From NCBI RefSeq assembly GCF_017353175.1, contig NZ_JAFMYW010000007.1:248001-312000 (forward strand): a DNA stretch of 64,000 nt, read 5' to 3'. The notes beneath the pieces are model-generated. The model was not told where the DNA came from. It was given only the letters and a program-made list of their open reading frames with translations, and ran no database searches. This document shows positions 44,662 to 53,278 of the stretch, one piece after another; within the stretch, counting starts at the first letter, position 1, and each line of letters begins with the position of its first letter. This DNA is from Fibrella forsythiae. GTDB taxonomy: Bacteria; Bacteroidota; Bacteroidia; Cytophagales; Spirosomataceae. The translations under genes and the position numbers were made by a program.

Positions 44662-46284
44662 CGTCAGCGCGTTCGTGGGCACACCGGCGGTGGTTTCTAC
44701 TACCTTTTTCGCCTTAGCCTTGTCTGTATTCAATAGTTTAATAGTGTTTGATCGGTCGCCGGAAATATGCATCAGCAGATCAGCGCCATCGTTGTAGCGG
44801 ATAGTATCGAACGTCAGGTTGCGGCTGTTCTGAATCTGCATCACCGTTTTAGCAGGCGTAATCAGCGCGACGTTTTTCAGTTTGATTCGTTCGGCTTCGA
44901 TACAAATTAACCCTTTCCGGCTCTGTAGTACGGCGTTTTCGATCAAAATATCGCGCACGGCCATTTCGGGAAGCCCACGAATCATGATGCCCGTTTCGGC
45001 GCCTTTGCAGGTCACGTTCCGAATCTCGAACGAGCGGAACTGAGGCGTTCCCGCTGACAACGGCTGGGCTGGAATTTCAGGCAGTTCATTTGATTCGCCA
45101 TGCTGCGGCACCGGATCTTTAGCAGCGTAGTACATATCGAACAGAATAGCTTCGCCGGCAATATCAGTCATGTCGATGCCGTCGATAAAGATGTTCTCCA
45201 CAACACCGCCTCGCCCCCGTGCCGTTTTAAACCGTAGCCCAACGTCGGTGCCCATGAAGGTGCAGTTGGAAACGAACAGGTTCTTAACCCCGCCCGACAT
45301 TTCGCTGCCGATAACAAAGCCACCATGGGCATGGTAGACCTTGCAATTTCTGACAATGATGTTTTCGGTTGGCACACCCCGCTTCCGCCCTTGCTCGTCC
45401 CGGCCTGATTTGATACAGATGCCATCATCGCCCACGTCGAACAGACAATTTTCGACCAGTCCGTTTTTACACGACTCCAGGTCAAGGCCATCGCCATTCT
45501 GGGCATACCAAGGATTTTTTACCGTTACGTTGCGTAACGTAATATCCTGGCAAAGCAACGGGTGCAGACACCAGGCTGGCGAATTCTGGAACGTTACACC
45601 CTCGAGCAAAATACGTTTGCAGCGCGTCAGGCTGAACATATTCGGCCGTAGAAAGTCCTTGATAGCCTCGTAATAGGCTTTATCCTGACCGCCTTTGATA
45701 CTCATGGATGCCCCTTTCAACGACTGCGCCGACGGATACCAGGTATCCTGTTTATCATTGACAACCCCACCCGAGGCAACCAGTTTTTTCCACTGGTCAG
45801 ATGTGAGTTTACTTTTCTTGACCATCCGCCAGGCATCGCCGGCTCCATCCAGAATACCCTCACCCGTGATGGCAATATTTTCCAGGTCGACGCCCGAAAT
45901 AGGTGCCTGGTTCCGAATGGCCTCTTCCCCTTCCCAGGTTGTTGCCACCAGCGGATAGGCGTCGCGCTGGCTTGTGAATTGTAGCAACGCGCCTTTGGCC
46001 AAATGTAGATTGACGTTATTCTTCAACGTGATTGGGCCGGTCAGCCAGAGACCACGCGGCACCAGAACAACACCCCCTCCGGCTTTACTACACTGATCAA
46101 TTGCCCTGATTAAGGCAGTTGTGTTCGGCGTAAGCCCGTCAGCAACTGCGCCAAACCGGCTGATCGGCAAGGTATCTCTCCTGAATTTAGTAGTCGCTAC
46201 CTTCGGTAATTCAGGGCGGCTCTCTGGCGCCAGCCGAAAGGCCGACGCTATGACTACTAGCGCAATTGCTACGCGTTTTTTCAT
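44653..46284 (-). CDS. GH28 polygalacturonase/rhamnogalacturonase
   Basis: A 543-residue enzyme that hydrolyses galacturonosyl links in pectin by inversion on a right-handed beta-helix. A signal peptide is likely (MKKRVAIALVVIASAFRLAP). Family motifs: PISRFGAVADGLTPNTTALI, QNGDGLDLESCKNG (NTD region), VGDDGICIKSG (catalytic Asp pair), HGGFVIGSEMSGG (GHG form), and LRFKTARGRGG (RIK form). It is transcribed apart from the enzyme operon but has the same operator 135 bases upstream. The residues VPTNALTIG end within the CCAA repeat. Confidence 0.93.
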   Translation of the reverse strand: MKKRVAIALVVIASAFRLAPESRPELPKVATTKFRRDTLPISRFGAVADGLTPNTTALIRAIDQCSKAGGGVVLVPRGLWLTGPITLKNNVNLHLAKGALLQFTSQRDAYPLVATTWEGEEAIRNQAPISGVDLENIAITGEGILDGAGDAWRMVKKSKLTSDQWKKLVASGGVVNDKQDTWYPSAQSLKGASMSIKGGQDKAYYEAIKDFLRPNMFSLTRCKRILLEGVTFQNSPAWCLHPLLCQDITLRNVTVKNPWYAQNGDGLDLESCKNGLVENCLFDVGDDGICIKSGRDEQGRKRGVPTENIIVRNCKVYHAHGGFVIGSEMSGGVKNLFVSNCTFMGTDVGLRFKTARGRGGVVENIFIDGIDMTDIAGEAILFDMYYAAKDPVPQHGESNELPEIPAQPLSAGTPQFRSFEIRNVTCKGAETGIMIRGLPEMAVRDILIENAVLQSRKGLICIEAERIKLKNVALITPAKTVMQIQNSRNLTFDTIRYNDGADLLMHISGDRSNTIKLLNTDKAKAKKVVETTAGVPTNALTIG

Positions 46285-46418
46285 GGTATTGTTGGGAAGT
46301 AAAGGCTATTCGATTGCCCACTCAACGGGAGGCCAGTTGCACACACGCCACAAACTGATTGATAAATTGACCCTTCAATCATCACTTATTCAAGAAACGG
46401 TTGCCTTTTTTTTACGCA

Positions 46419-46436
46419 ATCGTTGCCGGGAACGAT
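46419..46436. promoter_or_regulatory. Putative LacI-family operator upstream of GH28 gene
   Basis: ATCGTTGCCGGGAACGAT; with the preceding TTTTTTTACGCA it matches the site upstream of susC over more than 25 bases with one change in the core. It lies 90 bases before the antitoxin gene, which reads the other way. Confidence 0.7.
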
Positions 46437-46525
46437 ACCACCGGCAAGAGCAGTGTATTTTGTCTCTTTTTTTGAGACAAACTTCCGTAGATTCGCGTTG
46501 TCAATGAATAGCAACTAGGTCAGCG

Positions 46526-46939
46526 ATGAGAAAGTCAGCATTCGGGCGCTATGAGTCGCTCATTCGGGATAAGATCACGATTGTATTGTCGTCGCGGCGC
46601 GGCGTCGATTCGGTCCTGTTTTTTGATCTGGCCGAGTTGACTGGCTACAAGCGTGAAGAGATGGCTTCTTTATTCGATACCTCGCTCAAAACGCTGCTTC
46701 GGTACAAGGAAACCAACCGCAAGCTGAGTCCGGTAGCGGGCGAACTGGCCTTGAAAATGATGGCGCTGTTCCAACATGGCGAATCCATTTTCGGAAGTAT
46801 TGCCGAGTTTAGAAGCTGGCTCGACGTGCCGGCCTATGGCCTTGGTAATCAGCGACCTTTCGACTTAATGCAAACGTCGGGCGGTATTGATCTCATCGAC
46901 GATGAACTCGCCCGGATTGAATTCGGGGCGTTAGCTTAG
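46526..46939 (+). CDS. Antitoxin of Xre/ParS (MbcA) type, DUF2384
   Basis: A 137-residue antitoxin: an N-terminal Xre-like HTH (LTGYKREEMASLFDTSLKTLLRY) and a C-terminal toxin-binding domain (MALFQHGESIFGSIAEFRSW; SGGIDLIDDELARIEFG). It represses its own operon and blocks the RES toxin that follows 13 bases downstream. Usual length for the family. Confidence 0.9.
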   Translation: MRKSAFGRYESLIRDKITIVLSSRRGVDSVLFFDLAELTGYKREEMASLFDTSLKTLLRYKETNRKLSPVAGELALKMMALFQHGESIFGSIAEFRSWLDVPAYGLGNQRPFDLMQTSGGIDLIDDELARIEFGALA

Positions 46940-46952
46940 GGTATTGGTGTAG

Positions 46953-47399
46953 ATGGAGATTTACCGAATCACCCTGGCGAAATGGGCCGACAGTTTAGTA
47001 GCGTCGGGACGGGCCGCCCGCTGGAATTCAGCCGATCGTTTCATGATCTACACGGCATCATCCCGGGCATTAGCCTGCCTCGAAAACGTTGTTCACCGAA
47101 CCGGACGCGGCCTTCAGGCCGATTTCCGAACCATCTGCATCAACGTACCTGATACACTTCCCATCGTAACAATCGAGCTTGACTCACTACCCAAAAACTG
47201 GGACGATTATGAACAGTATGGCCGATGTCAGCAACTGGGCGATACCTGGCTGAATGCGCGCCAATCGGCCATTTTGCGCGTGCCATCGGCCATAGTACCG
47301 GCCGAGTTCAACTTCTTATTAAATCCCCAGCACTCGGATTTCACCCAAATCAGGATCGACCGTATCGAACCTTTTCGATTCGACAGCCGCATCAAGTAA
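46953..47399 (+). CDS. RES-domain toxin
   Basis: A 148-residue toxin of the RES family, which depletes NAD+ or ADP-ribosylates targets. The name-giving residues are in place: Arg in GRAARWNSAD, Glu in RALACLENVVH, and Ser in YTASSRALA. The C-terminal SDFTQIRIDRIEPFRFDSRI is typical. Paired with the Xre antitoxin upstream. Its stop overlaps the acpH stop region on the other strand by 8 bases. Confidence 0.9.
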   Translation: MEIYRITLAKWADSLVASGRAARWNSADRFMIYTASSRALACLENVVHRTGRGLQADFRTICINVPDTLPIVTIELDSLPKNWDDYEQYGRCQQLGDTWLNARQSAILRVPSAIVPAEFNFLLNPQHSDFTQIRIDRIEPFRFDSRIK

Positions 47400-47988
47400 G
47401 GCTAGCAATCGTTTGCCGGATATGTGCGGCCAACTGAGGCCAAAATCGCAGGAAATGCAGGTTAATGGCATCGTAATGAAGCACCAGATCGTCAACGGCA
47501 GTGTCGAGGCCAGACGGAAACTGGGTACGTCGCGCCAATCCTGACAGAGCTCGGTCGATGCCTGCCGTAGTCTGGTAATGCCGTAGCCAGTCTTGCTCCA
47601 TCATGTAATGCGCCATTCGAGCGGCGCGGGGTGGCAGACGGTCAGCGCGTTCGCGCAACGATTGATACACGTACCCAACAAATTCGTCCAGGTTATCGCC
47701 GGTGAGTTCCTTGAACTGCGTAGCCAGGAAATGGTCAAAAAACACATCAACAGCCACGCCGGCGTACTTATGGCAACGCGGATGCAGTATGTTGCATACC
47801 GCCAGCACTTCGGCATGTGCATCGGTAAATGCGTCTATGGCCCGGTGAATACGAATGCCACCCACCTCACCCGGCAACAGCCCATGCCGTGGATGAGTCG
47901 GGTCGCCTTTTATGAAGTCACCAATGAAATTCCCGATCAGGTAATCGTCGTTTCGGCCCGACAGCCAGGCGTGAGCAAGTAAATTCAT
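47392..47988 (-). CDS. acpH: Acyl carrier protein phosphodiesterase
   Basis: A 198-residue cytoplasmic enzyme that removes 4'-phosphopantetheine from acyl carrier protein. Signature start MNLLAHAWLSGRNDDYLIGN, then FIGDFIKGD, GIRIHRAIDAFTDAH (HD-like metal residues) and VDVFFDHFLA. Starts with a 4-base overlap (ATGA) with the deaminase gene, so the two form a pair. Confidence 0.9.
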   Translation of the reverse strand: MNLLAHAWLSGRNDDYLIGNFIGDFIKGDPTHPRHGLLPGEVGGIRIHRAIDAFTDAHAEVLAVCNILHPRCHKYAGVAVDVFFDHFLATQFKELTGDNLDEFVGYVYQSLRERADRLPPRAARMAHYMMEQDWLRHYQTTAGIDRALSGLARRTQFPSGLDTAVDDLVLHYDAINLHFLRFWPQLAAHIRQTIASLT

Positions 47989-48506
47989 GCTACCCGCTCG
48001 CCGACAAGCGGCGTTTGAATGGGCTGCGATTGTTCCTGTAGCAGGAAGCCCGCCGTAGGAATATACCGCTCCACATCGACGCCAAACTTGGTCAGAAAGT
48101 CGACGCCCTCATCAGAGCCGATGCCTTTGTACTCGGCATACGAGTGCAGATAAACGACCCGACTGATCTTCATGCTAAAGATGATTCGGGCGCAGGCAAT
48201 ACAGGGCGACAGCGTGACGTATATCGTTGCTCCTTCAATGGCCGACCCGTTTTTTGCCGCATACAAAATGGCGTTCTGTTCGGCATGAAGGGCCAGCGAA
48301 CACGACCCCTTTGAGTCGCGGGGACAGCCAACTTCAGGAAACTCTTCGTCGCAGTTGTGCGTACCGGCGGGCGGGCCGTTATAGCCGATGGAAATAATGC
48401 GCGTTTCCTTGGTCAGCACGGCCCCGACCTGCGCTTTAATGCAGTGTGACCGCTTGGCCAGATTAACGGCCAGTTCCATAAAAATATCGTCGAAACGGGG
48501 TTTCAT
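47985..48506 (-). CDS. dCMP deaminase family protein (ComEB type)
   Basis: A 173-residue zinc deaminase that likely converts dCMP to dUMP. Zinc and catalytic residues: His74 and Glu76 in LHAEQNAIL, Cys102 and Cys105 in SPCIACARI; extra Cys in GTHNCDEEFPEVGCPRD match the second zinc site of dCMP deaminases. KRSHCIKAQVGAVLTKE is the family start. Translationally coupled with acpH. Confidence 0.92.
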   Translation of the reverse strand: MKPRFDDIFMELAVNLAKRSHCIKAQVGAVLTKETRIISIGYNGPPAGTHNCDEEFPEVGCPRDSKGSCSLALHAEQNAILYAAKNGSAIEGATIYVTLSPCIACARIIFSMKISRVVYLHSYAEYKGIGSDEGVDFLTKFGVDVERYIPTAGFLLQEQSQPIQTPLVGERVA

Positions 48507-48533
48507 AGGTTGGTGGGTAGTGGGCAGTACGGA

Positions 48534-49169
48534 TTAATCGGGCAAAACACGTACCTGAATGTCTTTGAAATAGACTTTGCTTTTGGGGTCGTGGCCCTGC
48601 AACGCAATCGTGCCGCTGCTTAACTTCTGCGTGCCCGTTCCCTGGCTGATGCTCTCGGGTTCGGTGTAGGAGTTGATCACCTTATCGTTGATCAGGATAG
48701 TTACCTGATTGCCTTTCACGATGATCTGCTCGGTATACCATTCATCGTCTTTAACGAAGGTTTCCTTTACATCCTGCTTGCCGTAGACGCTACCTGTTTT
48801 GCGCCAATCAGTATGCGTCTGGTTCACCTGAATCTCGTAGCCTTTGCTGGGCCAGCCCGTCTCCTGATAGGCCGTGTGAATGAACATACCTGAGTTTGAA
48901 CCGGGCATTGTTTTCACCTGTGCTTTCCACTCAAAGTTCTTGAAGTTATGATCATTTACAGGCCCTTCATAAAAGAGGTGTGCTCTTGGTCCAGCCACGA
49001 CAATTGCACCGTCCTCTACACTGAACGTACCTGGATTTTCAGCCGCTTTCCAGCCATTAAGTGTTTTGCCATCGAACAGGCTTACCCAGCCTTTGGGGGC
49101 TTTTTGGGCAAAAGTAGCGCTGACCATGGTCAGCAGTAGGGCAATAGTCAAGGCAGCCGAATGTCTCAT
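48534..49169 (-). CDS. DUF1080 (3-keto-disaccharide hydrolase-like) secreted protein
   Basis: A 211-residue exported protein with a concanavalin-like fold. Signal peptide MRHSAALTIALLLTMVSATFA; then GWVSLFDGKTLNGWKA, the DUF1080 start, FKNFEWKAQVKTMPGSNSGMFI split over FKNFEWKAQVK and GSNSGMFIHT, and EIQVNQTHTDWRKTGSVYG. Members hydrolyse 3-ketoglycosides or bind carbohydrate. The start is fixed by the signal peptide; the frame runs on to 49211. Confidence 0.88.
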   Translation of the reverse strand: MRHSAALTIALLLTMVSATFAQKAPKGWVSLFDGKTLNGWKAAENPGTFSVEDGAIVVAGPRAHLFYEGPVNDHNFKNFEWKAQVKTMPGSNSGMFIHTAYQETGWPSKGYEIQVNQTHTDWRKTGSVYGKQDVKETFVKDDEWYTEQIIVKGNQVTILINDKVINSYTEPESISQGTGTQKLSSGTIALQGHDPKSKVYFKDIQVRVLPD

Positions 49170-49422
49170 ATCGGGGAGTTTATGGTTAAAGGGTAACGCA
49201 AAGAGGTTCAATCTACGTATTTACGCGTATTTCGGACATGCCCTGGAAATAACAGGAACAGAAAAGTTAGTTAGTTGGGCAATGCTATGCTTCGTAAAGA
49301 TACAGATGAGCCGCATACAGGCATCCCAAGCGGGTAAACATACCGCAAAGCATGGAGTAAAGTAACGGACGGTACAAATTTTGTGACATAAAATGAGCCT
49401 GATTACCCCGTAATTTTCTACC

Positions 49423-51009
49423 ATGCCAAACTTGTTACGACTTCTATTTTTCTTTTTCACCCTACCTGCCCTGGCTCAACCAATCGTTTATGTTACTCAG
49501 AAAGGAGCAGGCAATGCATCAGGCACATCGTGGACGAACGCCTTGTCAGGTACGTTGCTGGCGGGAAGAGTTGCCACCGCTTCCCCCGGCACCCAATTCT
49601 GGGTAGCCGCCGGTACGTATAAACCGACTACTACAACAGACAGAACGGCTTCGTTCAGCATTGCGTCGGGGGTGTCGGTGTATGGTGGTTTTTTAGGCAC
49701 AGAACACACACTGAAAGAGCGATTGGCAGGAAACGCTGAAACTATACTCTCAGGTGATATTGGAATTGAAGGATATATAAAAGATAATACCCAAAGAATA
49801 ATCAGAATAGGTGATGCACAGCAAGAAGTGCTAATTAGCGATATAGTTATCAGAAATGGCTACATAGGTGTCGGCGAAACTGATTATACACAACCAGGTG
49901 GAATATCTGGAATTATGGGTTCCGGAATAAGTATAAATGTTACGTTATCTAATCTAATTCTAAAAGTCGCAAATTGTAAATTTATTAGTAATATAAATGA
50001 TTCAGGTATAGGAGATGGAGGGGCAATTGGCTTAAGAGCTTATTATAATGGCCATTGTAAACTTAGTATTACAAGTTGCACTTTCGTGGAAAATAGTTCT
50101 GCAAATGGTGGAGCTATTTACAGATTTGTATCGGAAGTTAACCCCAACAACGTCTTTATAGTAGATAATTGTGTATTTAACTCAAACAGATGTTTTGCTC
50201 GAGCTGGTGCATTCTTTAACGGAGCAGTTGGGGGTAGAGGAGATAATGTATTAATACAAAAATGTAAGTTTTATAATAATTCTTCACTTTATACCGCAGG
50301 AGCTATTTATTCAGGCAATACATGTATTGTAAGTGATTGTGTATTTGAAAATAATAGTGCATCAGAATCTGGAGGAGCAATTGATGGGTCTGGCAGTTTT
50401 TCAACTTTCATAAATTGTATTTTTGCAAAGAATAAATCTGCTAGAGGAGGAGCTGTTTATAGCACTTCTGCAAATAGTCTTACAGATCAAGCCTTTATTA
50501 ACTGTACATTTTCCGAGAATTCAGCATTATTTTCTGGAAGCGCCTTTTTTAATACACTATCACAATTATATTATAATGTTCCTTTTAAAAATAAATTAGT
50601 TTTAAAGAATTGTATATTATGGAAGAACTTCTCCCCAGACTCTCTTGTGTTCAAACAGGATCTTTACGCATCTAATTACAACGACGGTCAAAGCTTACCA
50701 GATAGCTCTATACGCGCAAATTATCCGACAGTGACAAATTCAGTTATTCAATCGATTAACAAACAATTGTTTACAGGAAGTAACAACATTGACACTGACC
50801 CTCTTTTCGTCAATACTGTTGACGGTAATTTCCAGCTACAACCAAACAGCCCAGCGATTAACACTGGCGATCCGAGTACAGTTGGTCTACCTACCTTCGA
50901 TTTGGCGGGTCAGATACGTATTCAAAACGGGCGAGTTGATATGGGGGCTTACGAGTTTGGCTGCGTACCCACAGCATGCCAGCCCGTTTTGGTACAGCGT
51001 ATCAGATAG
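49423..51009 (+). CDS. Secreted beta-helix protein (choice-of-anchor Q type)
   Basis: 528 residues. Signal peptide ends around LPALAQ. YVTQKGAGNASGTSWTNAL and VWAAAGTYKPT-like WVAAGTYKP are the typical start of parallel beta-helix proteins; many Asn/Cys-rich rungs follow (NCVFNSNRC, GGAIDGSGSFSTFINC, RGGAVYSTS), ending NSPAINTGDPSTVG...VDMGAYEFG, the choice-of-anchor Q motif. After MGAYEFG only CVPTACQPVLVQRIR remains, so an expected C-terminal domain may be lost. The DNA for residues about 105-455 is much more AT-rich than either end. Surface or secreted; substrate unknown. Confidence 0.82.
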   Translation: MPNLLRLLFFFFTLPALAQPIVYVTQKGAGNASGTSWTNALSGTLLAGRVATASPGTQFWVAAGTYKPTTTTDRTASFSIASGVSVYGGFLGTEHTLKERLAGNAETILSGDIGIEGYIKDNTQRIIRIGDAQQEVLISDIVIRNGYIGVGETDYTQPGGISGIMGSGISINVTLSNLILKVANCKFISNINDSGIGDGGAIGLRAYYNGHCKLSITSCTFVENSSANGGAIYRFVSEVNPNNVFIVDNCVFNSNRCFARAGAFFNGAVGGRGDNVLIQKCKFYNNSSLYTAGAIYSGNTCIVSDCVFENNSASESGGAIDGSGSFSTFINCIFAKNKSARGGAVYSTSANSLTDQAFINCTFSENSALFSGSAFFNTLSQLYYNVPFKNKLVLKNCILWKNFSPDSLVFKQDLYASNYNDGQSLPDSSIRANYPTVTNSVIQSINKQLFTGSNNIDTDPLFVNTVDGNFQLQPNSPAINTGDPSTVGLPTFDLAGQIRIQNGRVDMGAYEFGCVPTACQPVLVQRIR

Positions 51010-51024
51010 TCCTTAAATACAGAA

Positions 51025-51050
51025 CGCCGCTGATTCGTGAATCAGCGGCG
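51025..51050. terminator. Bidirectional terminator
   Basis: 12-bp arms CGCCGCTGATTC / GAATCAGCGGCG with only GT between, then CTTTTAT; between convergent beta-helix and ABC1-kinase genes. Confidence 0.82.
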
Positions 51051-51072
51051 CTTTTATCAGCCATATCGTTTG

Positions 51073-52401
51073 CTAGAGGGTAGCTACTTCCTTCGGTTTC
51101 AACCACTCAGGCTTATTGGTAACCACCACGGCTTTTAGTTCATTCAGCATGGCGTACAGGCCATAATAGGTACGGTTGACGTACAACCCATCCTGCGAGC
51201 CGCGTACTACTTTCGACGAGCGGAGCTCTTCCATTTTAGATAACTTATCAGCAAAATCGTAGACCTTGGTGAAGTACTCGTCATTGCCAAAATCAAAGGA
51301 GTCGACGGCGAAGGGCTCGCCCAGCATGTCGATCATCTGCATGAACAGCTCGGAGAAAAACTTCCGGTCGCTTTTCGAGTCCTGGGGCACCAGAAATTCC
51401 AGGTTTTCAAAAATCTGCTGCGTCAGGACCTCGTCTTTCAGCGTGTCGGGGTTGATCAACTGGAAGTAGTTGTCGTAGTAATAGTCGGGAATCACCTTTA
51501 CGCAACCGAAATCGATGACGCCCATCGTGCCGTCCGGGCGCATCAGAAAATTACCGGGGTGCGGGTCGGCGTGAACCTGACGGAGGTTGTGAATCTGGTG
51601 GTCGTAGAAATCCCACAGCAGTTGCCCAATCCGGTTACGCGCTTCCTGCGTCGGGTTGGTCGCCAGGAATTCTTTCAGGTGCAGCCCATCGAGCCAGTCC
51701 ATCGTCAACACGCGCTTGCTCGACAGTTCGGGGTAGTATTTCGGAAACACAAGCCCGTCGATGTGCGAGCAGGCTTCTGATATTTCAACCGACCGCCGCA
51801 ACTCCAGATCATAATCTGTTTCTTCCAGCAGTTTGCTTTCCACTTCACCCATGAACCGATCGATCTGGCGTTCATCGAGATTCAGCAACCGAACGGCCAA
51901 TGGTTTGGCAATGCGCAGGTCTGACGTTACGCTGTCGGCTACACCGGGATACTGCACCTTGACGGCCAGCTTATTCCCCCATTTCCAGGCCGAGTGCACC
52001 TGTCCGATACTGGCGGCGTTGACCGAGTTGATATCGAATTTATCGTACAGTTCATTCGGTGATTTACCAAACAGTGTCCGAAACGTTTTCACAACCAACG
52101 GCCCAGACAGCGGCGGAGCCGAGTACTGCGACATAGCAAACTTGTCGCTGTAGGCCGTGGGCAGTATACCCCGGTCCATACTCAGCATCTGCGCCATTTT
52201 AAGCGCCGAGCCTTTCAGTTCGCTGAGTGCATCGTAGATATCGGCGGCATTATCACTATGCAGTTCGTCTTTCGTCATTGTCGGGTCGACAAGCCGCTTA
52301 GAATAGTGCTTAATGTAGTTGCCGCCCACTTTTACGCCAGCTTTCACAAACTGGCTGGCACGGGCAACTTTACTGGTCGGAACTGAATTTTGGGTTTTCA
52401 T
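51073..52401 (-). CDS. ABC1/AarF/UbiB family atypical kinase
   Basis: A 442-residue protein-kinase-like ATPase. The KxGQ motif is replaced by ELKGSALKMAQMLSMD as in related bacterial proteins; IGQVHSAWKWGNKLAVKVQYPG carries the Lys region, HADPHPGNFLM the catalytic loop, and GVIDFGCVK the DFG metal motif. No membrane helix. Such proteins support quinone or lipid metabolism. It follows a TetR-type gene in the same direction after 99 bases; the pair is probably co-regulated by the operator at 53237. Confidence 0.9.
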   Translation of the reverse strand: MKTQNSVPTSKVARASQFVKAGVKVGGNYIKHYSKRLVDPTMTKDELHSDNAADIYDALSELKGSALKMAQMLSMDRGILPTAYSDKFAMSQYSAPPLSGPLVVKTFRTLFGKSPNELYDKFDINSVNAASIGQVHSAWKWGNKLAVKVQYPGVADSVTSDLRIAKPLAVRLLNLDERQIDRFMGEVESKLLEETDYDLELRRSVEISEACSHIDGLVFPKYYPELSSKRVLTMDWLDGLHLKEFLATNPTQEARNRIGQLLWDFYDHQIHNLRQVHADPHPGNFLMRPDGTMGVIDFGCVKVIPDYYYDNYFQLINPDTLKDEVLTQQIFENLEFLVPQDSKSDRKFFSELFMQMIDMLGEPFAVDSFDFGNDEYFTKVYDFADKLSKMEELRSSKVVRGSQDGLYVNRTYYGLYAMLNELKAVVVTNKPEWLKPKEVATL

Positions 52402-52500
52402 AAAGTGAAAAACGGAATGGGTGAAAGGCCGAATGAGTGACTAACGATCAGGTACGTTACCTGGCACAAGTGCGCGTTCACTCAGTCATGTTTTCACGCT

Positions 52501-53205
52501 TTATCTATTCTGATACGCGAACTTGGCAAAATCAAATAGCGTATCCAGCGGTGATCGGCCAATGAGGTCGAATGCCGTATTGACTGATTTTTCGATGGCT
52601 GTATCCGTTTTTTCAAACGATTTACTGACATCACGTACCCAGAAATCGAGGATAAATAACGTTTGTGTCCATAAGGCATTCGGGTAGCGATCTGTCAGAA
52701 ATGGGCGGGGTTCCACCTCGCGACTTTCGCGGCCTTCGGCCAGCAGATCGCGGGCAAAATCGTAGAATGCTTCTTTAAACGGCATCAGCACCTGCGAGTT
52801 GCCGTTAGTACGGCGACCCAACATGCCTGCCTTTCCAATCGGCGACATACTGGCCATGTCATCGGCCACGCCCCGCCGACCAGCCGGGTTGAGCCTGCTG
52901 AAGCTGTACACCGCAAAACTGCGCTGAGCTTTCAACATCTCGACCCAGGTATAGTAGAAGGCCAGCAGTTTCTCCCTGACCGAATACGCCTGGTAGGTTG
53001 CGTCGGCTTCTATTGCCCGTTTAGCGTCGGTGAAGAAAGTCAGCCAGACATCGGCTTCAATCGCGTCGAAAGAGGCGTAGTAGTCGTAGAATTCAGCTTC
53101 AGATAGTTTTAGCTTCTTGGCGAACTGGAAGACGGAGGTGGGTTGTTTGCCGTTTTCAAGGACGAACTCAGTGTACGCCTTACGGATTTTTTCTAGCGTT
53201 TCCAT
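52501..53205 (-). CDS. TetR-family regulator
   Basis: 234 residues. The N-terminal HTH region reads KIRKAYTEFVLENGKQPTSV then FQFAKKLKLSEAEFYDYYAS, a TetR HTH with the usual terminal aromatic residues. The C-terminal helical domain (KLLAFYYTWVEMLKAQRSF) resembles the TetR_C domain found beside ABC1 kinases in Bacteroidota. It starts 32 bases from a perfect palindrome, so it likely represses itself and the kinase gene. Confidence 0.87.
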   Translation of the reverse strand: METLEKIRKAYTEFVLENGKQPTSVFQFAKKLKLSEAEFYDYYASFDAIEADVWLTFFTDAKRAIEADATYQAYSVREKLLAFYYTWVEMLKAQRSFAVYSFSRLNPAGRRGVADDMASMSPIGKAGMLGRRTNGNSQVLMPFKEAFYDFARDLLAEGRESREVEPRPFLTDRYPNALWTQTLFILDFWVRDVSKSFEKTDTAIEKSVNTAFDLIGRSPLDTLFDFAKFAYQNR

Positions 53206-53236
53206 ATACTTAGGAAACGGCTTGTATACGGTAAAA

Positions 53237-53264
53237 GTTTAACGTTTGTGCGCAAACGTTAAAC
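53237..53264. promoter_or_regulatory. TetR operator palindrome
   Basis: GTTTAACGTTTG and CAAACGTTAAAC, perfect 12-base arms around TGCG, between the divergent TetR and DinB genes. Fits a TetR dimer site. Confidence 0.8.
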
Positions 53265-53278
53265 ATTATCCAGTCACG

